Below are positions 56,101-60,155 of a DNA stretch of 64,000 nucleotides, one piece after another. A program made the position numbers and the translations under genes. Every line of letters starts with the position of its first letter. Position 1 is the stretch's first letter. The DNA comes from Sclerurus mexicanus (lineage: Eukaryota > Chordata > Aves > Passeriformes > Furnariidae): contig VWZF01003024.1 in the NCBI GenBank assembly GCA_013396755.1, positions 682,001 through 746,000 on the forward strand. Direction: 5' to 3'. Under the pieces are notes generated by a model. That model was not told the DNA's origin and searched no databases. It worked only from the letters and a program-made list of their open reading frames with translations.

Positions 56101-59100
56101 GCATTAGTCTTCTTTACCTTGCATGACAAGGGTAATAAACCCACATCGATAAAGTCAGGTAGGGAGGTTAAATTAACTTTCTTTATTGGCCATTTTCATT
56201 TCAAAAGCATATAAAACTGAATAAGTGTTAGATTACTGCTATTGAATTGAATGAGGCTCTGGTTTCATTTCATTTTTGTGTCAACTGTGCTTTATTTATT
56301 TTCCTTTCTTCATTATTTATGTACATTCACAAAACTATATTTACAATTATTTATGGGTTTTGATTTAGAGTGACTACAGCGAGATCCATCTCATACTGTG
56401 TTGTGCATTCTCACAGCTCTTAGCAAATGCAGTGTAATTTTTCTGGCCTGAGGCACATTGTCAGAGGTTTATGTAAAATACAGTAAAACATGAGAAGATA
56501 GTGTTTATTACATAATTAAAGGGCCACATTTTAGACGCCCTTATTTCTGTATTTATATGAGCATCTCTGAAATCAAGGGCTGTAATTGTGAGCTGATTCG
56601 TAAGTTGTGAGATCCTAATTATCTAACATTTTTAACGGCAGCTTCCTCTCTGATTTCGCTAATGATTAGACTTTTCTCTGCCTGTTACAATCTTCATTAG
56701 TAGATCTTGTGTGTATCTTTACTTCCACAGAGGAGCTGGCAGTGGAGCAGGTAGCCTCAGGAAAAACAGTCAGGAAAAGGGGCTTTGGCATATGAATTCA
56801 CCAAAGTTCTGTTGCTTTCAGTAGGACTTAGGGTTTCTTTAATAATTAAAAAAAGGGGAGTGCATTAGGAGGAACAAGATAAGAAAGTTTACAGTGATTT
56901 TTTCATGATTTAGCTCCTTGCTTTTCGAAGAGAGGCTCAAGCTTCCATTAGTAAGGGTACGTTGGTGAAGGGGGATTATGGAAAAGAGGGAGAGTGACTT
57001 CTGACATGGGCAGATAGGGATAGGACAAAGGGGAATGTTTTTAAACTGAAAGAGGAGAGGTTTAAATTAGGTGTCAGGAATAAATTCTATACTCAGAGGG
57101 TAGTGAGGCACTGGAACAGGTTGCCCAGAGAAGTGGTTACCCCAGCCCTGGGAGCATTCAAGACCAGGCTGGATGGGTCAGAAGGTGTCCCTGCCCATGG
57201 CAGGGTGGTTGGAACTAGATGATATTTAAGTTCCTTTCCAATCCAAACCATTCAGTGATAAGATGACTCTCTGATTCTATAATACTATGTATTTTGTGAC
57301 AACATAAATTTGCAACCACCCTCAGAAAAAACAATTTGTAGGATGTTGAGCTTGAACTTTAACAGAAATAACTTTCAAATAAAATGTTCAGATATGCTTG
57401 GTAAAAGAAACAAAATATGAAAAGGACTTTATCCCGTTCCTCTAGTTTTATCCTTATAATCTGAATCCTGTGCAACAAACTCAGAGTCAGCATCAGTAGG
57501 TACAATTGTGCTGTTACATTAAGGTCAATGACAATGGCCAGATTCCCTTTAGATGTTAAGTCTTTCACCAGATAATACCCACATATATTTCATCAATATA
57601 TTACAGCCATACTGACTTGGGGACCTCTGAATAATTTAAAACCTGAACATACTCATTATTGTTCAAAAAAAACCTTTCTGTAGCCAGATGAATTGAATGA
57701 AAGTTCAAAGTGATATGAAGTCCTTAGAGGTTTGTGAGTCTCTGAAATCTTCTTCAGCTGACAGATATTCTAAACACGAATTAAAAAAGTTGAAAGCAAA
57801 GTCACTCATCCTTGGAATCTTTGCTGTAATTCTTCCCTTCTGTTCCCACTCCCCTCTTAAACAACATTATTCTTAATTATATTTTCTTTAACTTGATTGT
57901 GCTACTACAACTGTTCATTTTGTGACAGCTTCTAACTAAAAAAAATTTATCCCTTCATAATTTGCATAATTCAGGTTGCACACTTTGTAGAATCTACCAT
58001 GTATGACCTGTTCTTTTTAAGGTCACTTATGAGTTCAGTGCTGCAGGAGCACGCTGAGATGCAGTAAACTAAATCATGGAATCCTAGAATGGTTTGGGAT
58101 GGAAGAGACCTTAAAGATCATCTTGTTCCAACCCGCCTGCCATGGGCAAGGAAAGCTTCCACTAACAAATGCCTTTGCATGCATCTTGCATACTGAAAAA
58201 TTGCTGTTCTCTCCTCAAAAGCAGATTATTTTATCACTAACACCTGAGAGAATGCGTTTTCTCCACATGACTTACAGCTTTCTGATTTATTTGTACTCTC
58301 CTGGCATATTTTGCATAGGAATTTTATATGGATCTGGTAGAGAATTTAGACTTGTTCTTGAATTCTGGTACATACTGCATTTTAATAATTGACAGGCAGC
58401 TGTATGAACTTTTTAAAATTCCACACCAAGTGATGTTGCTTTTTTCATTTTGTCAAGAAGCAAAATATTCAGTAAAAATTTTATATTTTCAATTGTTTCT
58501 GTCACTCTTCTTTCAATAATGTACACATTTCTGCCTCATAAATAGTAGGCCTTAGGAACCTATTTCAGTGATATTTACATTTCACAGTTTTCTAATAAAA
58601 CTCCGTTAAGGTTTACAAGGAAATTTGTACTTCTGTGAGCAGCCAGTTGACTAGGGGAAAAAAAAAGAAAGATATGGGTACAGTTTTTTCATGTTTTATA
58701 CGAATTCTCATCTCAGTGCTACTAGAAGAACTGTTTGACTTCAGATTTATTTAAATAGGAGCAGTTTTGAATGAATGATTGCTGAGAGATTAAAGCTGTC
58801 TCCAAAGACCGACGTTCCTGGAGCTTTGCAGCTTTCTGTGCATATAACTGAGATGCTGTGTTACTGCTTTCACTGTTCTGCCTAGCTATACACTCATTAG
58901 TCAAAACTGCTCACATTTTCTGTAAAAGTGACATTTTCTTTCAAAACTATGTGATTGCTAATTCATGTGCTGTATTTCCATTAACCATCACAATAGCAGG
59001 TACTTGTTGGAAAGGTGAAATTTCTGTAACCTCTCCCATTTCTCTTTAGGTAAAAGAAGAGGAGCAATCAGCCAATCACACCTTGATGATTCAAGAGACA

Positions 59101-59289
59101 CTGCAGCAGGCATCAGTGGAGCTGTCTGAGCAGCATCACCTGGTGGTCTCATCAGATGAAGTGGAGGGAATTGAGACGGTGACTGTCTATACACAGGGTG
59201 GAGAGGCTTCGGAATTCATCGTTTACGTTCAGGAAGCTGTGCAGCCTGTGGAGGAACAAACTGTGGAACAGTCAGTGCAGGAGCTCTAG
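1893..59289 (+). CDS. ZFAT: ZFAT, zinc finger and AT-hook protein (14 exons, 5' end missing)
   Basis: The coding sequence is split over 14 exons, listed in the summary and entered one by one below. Joining them gives an unbroken frame of 1,181 residues ending in TAG. I recognised the product from the AT-hook, the order and spacing of the C2H2 fingers, and the conserved C-terminal tail, which follow human ZFAT closely outside one linker. In mammals ZFAT is a nuclear DNA-binding regulator linked to haematopoietic and lymphoid cell survival and to centromeric transcription; that is family knowledge, not visible here. Seventeen canonical fingers and one degenerate finger are encoded in the window. 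The N-terminal exons, with the start codon and first finger, are upstream of base 1. All introns are GT-AG. Nothing suggests a pseudogene: no internal stop, no frameshift, introns retained. Exon borders are inferred from splice motifs, frame and similarity, without transcript data. Confidence 0.96.
3071..3570. mobile_element. GC-rich dispersed-repeat-like block
   Basis: About 500 bases rich in C and G and in short pyrimidine runs stand out from the surrounding AT-rich intron with fairly abrupt edges. The text resembles a sequence I have seen recurring in bird genomes, possibly from an endogenous retrovirus-type element, but I cannot name the family. There are no terminal repeats or target-site duplications that I can support, and no intact open frame. 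The call rests on composition and recollection of similar copies. Confidence 0.4.
5969..6025 (-). mobile_element. Possible old CR1 LINE 3' fragment
   Basis: The segment loosely follows the reverse complement of a CR1 3' end (a tagaac start, then a TTGGAAAAGA-like core, then a CTCTAAGA-like stretch). It is short and heavily diverged, so this is a weak call. Confidence 0.35.
7780..7953 (+). CDS. ZFAT: ZFAT basic/acidic linker exon (probable exon 4)
   Basis: This exon encodes residues 89-145 plus the split Gly codons on either side. It opens with an acidic patch (NDSDVDLDRKEDE), continues with a Lys/Arg/Pro-rich stretch (TPKRPRVQKTEK) that could serve as a nuclear-localisation signal, and ends in a strongly conserved segment (PIISVVLTAHEAIP) shared with mammalian ZFAT. 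No zinc finger is present. The acceptor is ctctttag ending at 7779 and the donor is CAG/gtaatc at 7954. At 174 bases with identical entry and exit phase, it could be skipped without a frame change. The splice sites follow from the Gly codon shared across each junction. Confidence 0.94.
12805..12840. repeat. Short gaatatata repeat tract
   Basis: Three copies of a gaatatata unit occur within about 35 bases, the third separated by attc. This is low-complexity intronic sequence with no evident function. Confidence 0.6.
13348..13530 (-). mobile_element. CR1 LINE 3' fragment
   Basis: The + strand begins with AGAATCACAGAAT followed by a GAGCTGGAAGGGA-like core and later GGGGAGCCTGTTCCA. This is the reverse complement of the CR1 3' end, so the element is oriented to the minus strand. 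It is 5'-truncated, about 180 bases, and lies about 490 bases before the next ZFAT exon. Confidence 0.88.
14017..14167 (+). CDS. ZFAT: ZFAT pre-finger linker exon (probable exon 5)
   Basis: This exon encodes residues 147-195 and shares Gly146 with the exon before and Arg196 (CG/G) with the exon after. It begins with ATKIVPVEA, runs through a Thr/Pro/Glu-rich variable stretch, and ends with the conserved GYQEYAIQQTPYEQ segment that precedes the finger array in mammalian ZFAT. No finger is present. The acceptor is gctaatag ending at 14016; the donor is CCG/gtaatt at 14168. The closing phase (two bases) differs from the opening phase (one base), so skipping this exon alone would shift frame. Confidence 0.94.
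14168..14444 (+). other. ZFAT: Short ZFAT intron
   Basis: At 277 bases this is the smallest intron in the window, bounded by gtaatt and ctgcttag. In the ZFAT frame, retention hits a stop at once: CG from the exon plus the intron gives CGG then TAA. Confidence 0.92.
14445..15913 (+). CDS. ZFAT: ZFAT large exon: seven C2H2 fingers and variable linker (probable exon 6)
   Basis: The largest exon (1,469 bases) encodes residues 197-685. Seven C2H2 fingers come first, at about 205-227, 233-255, 260-283, 288-311, 338-360, 366-388 and 392-415. The first three are joined by short Krüppel-like linkers (TNEKP, TGEK). A conserved 26-residue spacer with the MTREGKRQLL segment separates fingers four and five. 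From 416 to about 650 the chain is finger-free, rich in Ser, Pro, Glu, Asn and Gln, and far more diverged from mammalian ZFAT than the fingers. The last 40 residues (LQKRQMNTELCERIRKVYG region) are again conserved and run into the first two cysteines of the next finger (C682, C685), whose histidines lie on the following exon. Acceptor ctgcttag; donor GCG/gtaagg at 15914. Open sequence upstream to 14392 is intronic and is not a start. Confidence 0.97.
15914..17073 (+). other. ZFAT: ZFAT intron interrupting a zinc finger
   Basis: A 1.16 kb intron from gtaagg to tcttttcag that splits a C2H2 finger between its cysteine pair and histidine pair. In frame, read-through adds four residues and stops at 15925-15927. 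AT-rich; no repeat recognised. Confidence 0.92.
17074..17306 (+). CDS. ZFAT: ZFAT zinc finger exon (probable exon 7)
   Basis: This exon encodes residues 687-763. It completes the finger begun on the previous exon (H698, H702), then adds a standard finger from C710/C713 and a finger with a wider cysteine loop (C-x4-C, KCPTEHCDY). That spacing also occurs in the mammalian protein, so it is a family trait and not damage. The acceptor is ttttcag ending at 17073. The donor is CTG/gtaagt at 17307, close to the vertebrate consensus. The exon closes at a codon boundary. Confidence 0.96.
18889..18949 (+). mobile_element. CR1 LINE 3' end fragment
   Basis: The stretch TTGGACTTGATGATCCTTG followed by a CCTTCTGACTCTGAATATTCTG-like tail matches the final 60 bases of plus-oriented CR1 copies, with moderate divergence. 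Confidence 0.75.
21884..22258 (-). mobile_element. CR1 LINE fragment, longest in the window
   Basis: Starting at GAATCATAGAATTG, about 375 bases follow the reverse complement of the CR1 3' region, including the CAGCCTGTTCCAGTGCTTGA block and the terminal TCTCCAGGCTTAACA block. The minus strand still has an open frame of about 90 codons at 21965-22243, which reads as a remnant of the element and not as a host gene. Confidence 0.93.
25808..25895 (+). CDS. ZFAT: ZFAT single-finger exon (probable exon 8)
   Basis: This 88-base exon encodes residues 764-792 (DKKSYSCPVCEKSF...), one complete C2H2 finger ending with H-x4-H (HIKTNH). It starts at a codon boundary and ends after one base. The acceptor is tcacttaag: an A at position -3, where C or T is usual, makes it weaker than most in this gene. 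The donor is CTG/gtaaga at 25896. Skipping would shift frame. Confidence 0.95.
28937..29174 (+). mobile_element. Old CR1 LINE fragment
   Basis: About 240 bases match plus-oriented CR1: an AAGAAGACAGAGCCAGACTC block, a GATTAGAATTAGGAAAA block, a CATCCTTGGATATGTTC block, and the end GAGGTCCCTTCCAATC. Gaps and substitutions throughout suggest an old insertion. Confidence 0.85.
29414..29466 (+). other. ZFAT: Candidate alternative terminal exon of ZFAT
   Basis: A T-rich tract ending in aaacag lies at about 29398-29413. Joining 29414 to the preceding ZFAT exon gives a Gly codon and then 16 in-frame codons (SEDSEFADEKRKDRAS) before TAG at 29464-29466. A canonical AATAAA lies at 29591-29596, before the next regular exon. 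This would truncate ZFAT after the 764-792 finger and add a charged tail. There is also a gtgagt donor at 29426, which would give a frame-preserving 12-base microexon. No transcript evidence is available and chance is a real alternative. Confidence 0.25.
29645..29794 (+). CDS. ZFAT: ZFAT zinc finger exon (probable exon 9)
   Basis: This exon encodes residues 794-842, with Glu793 and Gly843 split across its junctions. A conserved linker (VSMTTISEVLGRRVQLKGL) leads into one C2H2 finger (KCPYCDFYFMKNGSDLQRHIWAH) whose cysteine-to-histidine spacing is one residue longer than usual, as in mammalian ZFAT. The acceptor is tttctctcag and the donor GAAG/gtaaaa at 29795. The 150-base exon has equal entry and exit phases, so skipping it would remove one finger without a frameshift. 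Confidence 0.96.
29795..32272 (+). other. ZFAT: ZFAT intron, 2.5 kb
   Basis: AT-rich intron from gtaaaa to tcatgtttag. The segment 30784-30960 is locally richer in C but matches no family I recognise. No repeats or other genes were identified. Confidence 0.85.
32273..32446 (+). CDS. ZFAT: ZFAT two-finger exon (probable exon 10)
   Basis: This exon encodes residues 844-900, with split Gly codons at each end. It holds two complete C2H2 fingers: KCSLCEYATRSKSNLKAHM with HMNRH, then LCDMCGKKFKSKGTLKSH with HKLLH. The first is preceded by the linker VKPF. Sequence identity to mammalian ZFAT is very high. The acceptor is catgtttag and the donor GATG/gtaggt at 32447. It is 174 bases and opens and closes in the same phase. 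Confidence 0.97.
32701..32912 (+). other. ZFAT: Candidate alternative terminal exon of ZFAT
   Basis: A pyrimidine-rich tract ending in ttcttacag sits at about 32682-32700. Joined to the end of the preceding exon (GATG), the sequence stays open in the ZFAT frame for a split Glu codon plus 69 codons, to TAA at 32910-32912. The predicted tail has no zinc finger or recognised domain and includes the hydrophobic patch MTILLAF. No good internal donor and no nearby AATAAA were seen. It would truncate ZFAT after the finger pair at 844-900. An open run of this length downstream of a good acceptor in the right phase is unusual but can occur by chance. Confidence 0.3.
34011..34095 (+). mobile_element. 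CR1 LINE 3' end fragment
   Basis: The sequence GAAAGGTGTCCCAGCCCATG begins a match to plus-oriented CR1, and it ends with TTCTTTCCAACCCAAACTAT and TCTGTGATTCT, the characteristic CR1 3' end. It is strongly 5'-truncated. Confidence 0.9.
35647..35735 (+). CDS. ZFAT: ZFAT single-finger exon (probable exon 11)
   Basis: This 89-base exon encodes residues 902-930: one C2H2 finger (KCTVCDYTAAQKPQLLRHM, HMEQH) plus the linker VSFK. It opens after one base of a split Gly codon and closes at a codon boundary. The acceptor is ccatttcag; the donor AAG/gtaaga at 35736 is consensus. Confidence 0.96.
35736..38216 (+). other. ZFAT: ZFAT intron, 2.5 kb
   Basis: AT-rich intron from gtaaga to tgctcatag. A purine-rich patch of gaaag/gaaaa units lies at about 37747-37775. 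No mobile element or other gene was recognised. Confidence 0.85.
38217..38355 (+). CDS. ZFAT: ZFAT zinc finger exon (probable exon 12)
   Basis: This exon encodes residues 931-976. It holds one C2H2 finger (RCAHCHYSCNISGSLKRHY, with H-x4-H in HYNRKH), followed by an acidic Gly-rich linker (NEEYVNVGSGEPAAEALIQQ). It starts at a codon boundary and ends after one base. The acceptor is tgctcatag; the donor is CAAG/gtacat at 38356, a weaker match to consensus than other donors in the gene. Confidence 0.95.
39042..39060. repeat. Short (AC)n microsatellite
   Basis: About six AC units, interrupted once by AA. It is short and may be only weakly polymorphic. Confidence 0.8.
39751..39840 (-). mobile_element. 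CR1 LINE 3' fragment
   Basis: The + strand reads GAATAATGGAATAATTTATG, then TTGGAAGAGACCTTTAAGA and TCATCAAGTCTTACC: the reverse complement of a CR1 3' end with mild divergence. Confidence 0.85.
41145..41432 (+). mobile_element. CR1 LINE, 5' portion of an interrupted copy
   Basis: From about GAGGATGAAATTTAGCAAG onward the sequence follows plus-oriented CR1 internal sequence, including GGAGAGGAGTGGCTGGAGA, GGGCAAACCCCATCCTGGG, GGGTGCATCAAACACAGCA and GTGTGGCCTCACCTGAAG. It breaks off at about 41432, where another CR1 in reverse orientation begins, and resumes at about 41559. Confidence 0.88.
41433..41557 (-). mobile_element. CR1 LINE fragment nested in another CR1
   Basis: This segment starts at AAGAATCACAGAATGGGTC, continues with GGTTGGAAAGGACCACA, and ends around GGATTGTGTCCAGAAG. 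It is the reverse complement of a CR1 3' end, opposite in orientation to the CR1 sequence on both sides, so it inserted into the older plus-strand copy. Confidence 0.88.
41558..41745 (+). mobile_element. CR1 LINE, 3' portion of the interrupted copy
   Basis: CR1 plus-strand sequence resumes with TGCATCCAGAAAGAAACAAA and GCTGGTGAAAGGGCAGGA. The 3' end is CGGACTGGATGATCATTG followed by GGTCACTTCCAACTGAAAC. Together with 41145-41432 it forms one copy split by a later insertion. Confidence 0.85.
42258..42310. repeat. Cluster of short palindromes
   Basis: Three inverted repeats lie almost end to end. GTATGA and TCATAC are separated by eight bases (42258-42277). TGTCATATATGACA is a perfect 14-base palindrome (42279-42292). 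ACTTGTATG and CATACAAGT flank a single base (42292-42310). The cluster abuts the 5' edge of a truncated CR1. It has cruciform or hairpin potential, and no function is claimed. Confidence 0.75.
42315..42535 (+). mobile_element. CR1 LINE 3' fragment
   Basis: About 220 bases of plus-oriented CR1: AGATATTAGGAAGAAATTC, GTTGCCCAGAGAAGTTGTG, GGTGTCCCTGCCCATGACA, and the terminal AACCATTCTATGATTCTATG. It is the least diverged copy here and probably younger than the others. Confidence 0.95.
45496..45614 (+). CDS. ZFAT: ZFAT last zinc finger exon (probable exon 13)
   Basis: This exon encodes residues 978-1016. It carries the final C2H2 finger (KCPVCSFVYGTKWEFNRHL, with H-x4-H in HLKNKH) and a short post-finger segment (GMKLVENDGETKWE) conserved with mammalian ZFAT. 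The acceptor is ccctgtag and the donor GAG/gtaaag at 45615. It opens after one base of a split Gly codon and closes at a codon boundary. The open frame past the donor (to about 45698) has no family similarity and is intronic. Confidence 0.96.
45615..47314 (+). other. ZFAT: ZFAT intron, 1.7 kb
   Basis: The intron runs from gtaaag to gtttccaag. It contains an A-run near 45871-45884 and a short CR1 3' tail at 46128-46165. Nothing else was recognised. Confidence 0.85.
46128..46165 (+). mobile_element. Very short CR1 LINE 3' tail
   Basis: The text GGGTCTCTTCCAACTCAGA followed by ATATTCTGTGATTCTTC matches only the last 40 or so bases of plus-oriented CR1. Confidence 0.7.
47315..47441 (+). CDS. ZFAT: ZFAT C-terminal tail exon (probable exon 14)
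   Basis: This exon encodes residues 1017-1058 plus the first base of Gly1059. No zinc finger is present; the segment STQYLHITEAGEDVQGTQ and the Ala/Val/Leu-rich stretch AAVAALQNLRYTSE are highly conserved with mammalian ZFAT. The acceptor gtttccaag has A at -3, a suboptimal base; the donor AATG/gtaagt at 47442 is strong. The 127-base length means skipping it alone shifts frame, but skipping it together with the next exon would not. Confidence 0.95.
47442..48762 (+). other. ZFAT: ZFAT intron, 1.3 kb
   Basis: AT-rich intron from gtaagt to ctgataag. No repeats or genes recognised. Confidence 0.87.
48763..48893 (+). CDS. ZFAT: ZFAT C-terminal tail exon (probable exon 15)
   Basis: This exon encodes residues 1060-1102. 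The sequence ERLDPTAVNILQQIIELG, then ASVVTMAP-like and GTVTVVKQ segments, tracks mammalian ZFAT closely. It may form a short amphipathic helix (NILQQIIEL) followed by beta-prone valine-rich sequence; that structural reading is inference. The acceptor tctgataag has A at -3 and the donor CAG/gtaaga at 48894 is consensus. A 182-codon open frame on the opposite strand across this exon is a shadow and not a gene. Confidence 0.95.
49052..49165. repeat. AT/TG-rich alternating low-complexity tract
   Basis: The stretch is dominated by alternating purine-pyrimidine steps (acatac, atatgc, tatata, gcatgt), with short partial repeats of atgcatgtat. It is imperfect low-complexity sequence about 160 bases after the preceding ZFAT exon. 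Confidence 0.6.
53637..53662. repeat. Tandem pair of 12-base units
   Basis: The unit gatgacagtaat occurs twice head to tail. It is only two copies and has no clear significance. Confidence 0.8.
56470..56720. promoter_or_regulatory. Candidate conserved intronic enhancer
   Basis: Within about 250 bases there are TAATTA cores at 56513-56518 and 56616-56621, TAATTG at 56583-56588 and TAATGATTA at 56660-56668. These are homeodomain-type binding motifs. They sit in a segment of more balanced, non-repetitive composition than the flanks. The match is to motif types only; conservation was not tested. Confidence 0.3.
56975..57290 (+). mobile_element. CR1 LINE 3' fragment
   Basis: About 315 bases match plus-oriented CR1: CATGGGCAGATAGGGATAGG, AGGCACTGGAACAGGTTGC, AGACCAGGCTGGATGGG, GGTGTCCCTGCCCATGGCAG, then CCAAACCATTCAGTGA and a degenerate TGATTCTATAA tail. 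Confidence 0.94.
58072..58168 (-). mobile_element. CR1 LINE 3' fragment
   Basis: Starting at AATCATGGAATCCTAGAAT, the sequence gives ATGGAAGAGACCTTAAAGA and TGCCATGGGCAAGGAAAGC, the reverse complement of a CR1 3' end. It is about 880 bases before the terminal ZFAT exon. Confidence 0.92.
59050..59289 (+). CDS. ZFAT: ZFAT terminal coding exon (probable exon 16)
   Basis: This exon encodes residues 1103-1181 and the TAG stop at 59287-59289. The tail is rich in Glu, Gln, Val and Ser (for example EETL-like MIQETLQQASVELSEQ, GIETVTVYTQGGEASEF, VYVQEAVQPVEEQ) and ends in QEL, as in mammalian ZFAT. There is no finger; this acidic Gln-rich end could be a protein-interaction or activation surface, which is inference. 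The acceptor is tctctttag with GTA as the first codon, and the exon starts at a codon boundary. Confidence 0.97.
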   Translation, partial: VKEEEQSANHTLMIQETLQQASVELSEQHHLVVSSDEVEGIETVTVYTQGGEASEFIVYVQEAVQPVEEQTVEQSVQEL

Positions 59290-60155
59290 AGAACAGTGTT
59301 CAAAGGAGATGGCTACTTGATTTGCCAAAGCCAGAAGTTTGAGGGGGGGTTTTCCCAACCAAAAGCAATCAAGCTGATGGATTTTCACTTAATTTGTGAC
59401 GTGATCTAACTAGTAGGATTGTATCAGTAACTTAGACACATTATGTACAAAACCTCCTCAAGACTTTTTTTTTCCTAAAAAAAATGGTCGTCTTTTGAGG
59501 AGAAAGTATTCTCCTTCTTAGAAGATCTCTCACTTGATTCCTGTAAATCTGCACAGGTATTATCTGTTTGAAGCTGTGGTATCCCACAATAATAAAACAT
59601 CCATAAAGGTAGCTAGAATGTCTAGTAAAGCCCATGCATCCCATTTTATACACACTTAATCTGTGCTTGACTTGACTTGAAGCAAAGTTGTTTTTTCTTT
59701 AAATTAAAAGGGCCTCTTATTTCTGATTACATGCTTAGAAAGTGTCTGCCAAGTTGTGGTTCTAACCCAAACAAAGGCTCAAGACTTTAATTAGAAACAT
59801 ACCACAATGGACTGTAGCTTGTACTTGTGAGATGATCCTTTGAGTTTGGGAGTTATTTAAAGCCATATATGATAATTCTGGGTACCAGTAGGATGACTGT
59901 TATTTAGATATTTGAATAATGTTAACTCCTTCCATCCCACTGAATAAGTACCTACCCAGTACAATAAGATGAAACCAAATCTGTCAAATCAAGGAAATAT
60001 TCTTTTGTTTTGAAGAAAAAATATATATTCAAAAGATTTGTAAATGCTATAAAAGATGTATGTTCATATGTTTTAAACAGACATGCTTGTAAATATGATT
60101 GTGTGAAAAAACTTGTACAAAAAAAATGAAGTAAATATTGACAAGAATCTAGATA
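59290..60155 (+). other. ZFAT: ZFAT 3' UTR (end uncertain)
   Basis: Untranslated sequence follows the stop. A canonical AATAAA lies at 59591-59596, about 300 bases downstream. A second candidate is the variant AGTAAA at 60130-60135, in an A/T-rich stretch with a run of A just before it. I placed the end after the second site because the AU-rich sequence to that point reads like 3' UTR, but the shorter end near 59615 is equally allowed by motif and longer ends are possible. Confidence 0.45.

Larger units (their letters stand above)
48894..59049 (+). other. ZFAT: ZFAT last intron, 10.2 kb
   Basis: The largest intron in the window, from gtaaga to tctctttag. It contains an AT/TG-rich alternating tract (49052-49165), a tandem gatgacagtaat pair (53637-53662), a homeodomain-motif-rich segment (56470-56720), a plus CR1 (56975-57290) and a minus CR1 (58072-58168). 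No second gene was recognised on either strand. Confidence 0.87.
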
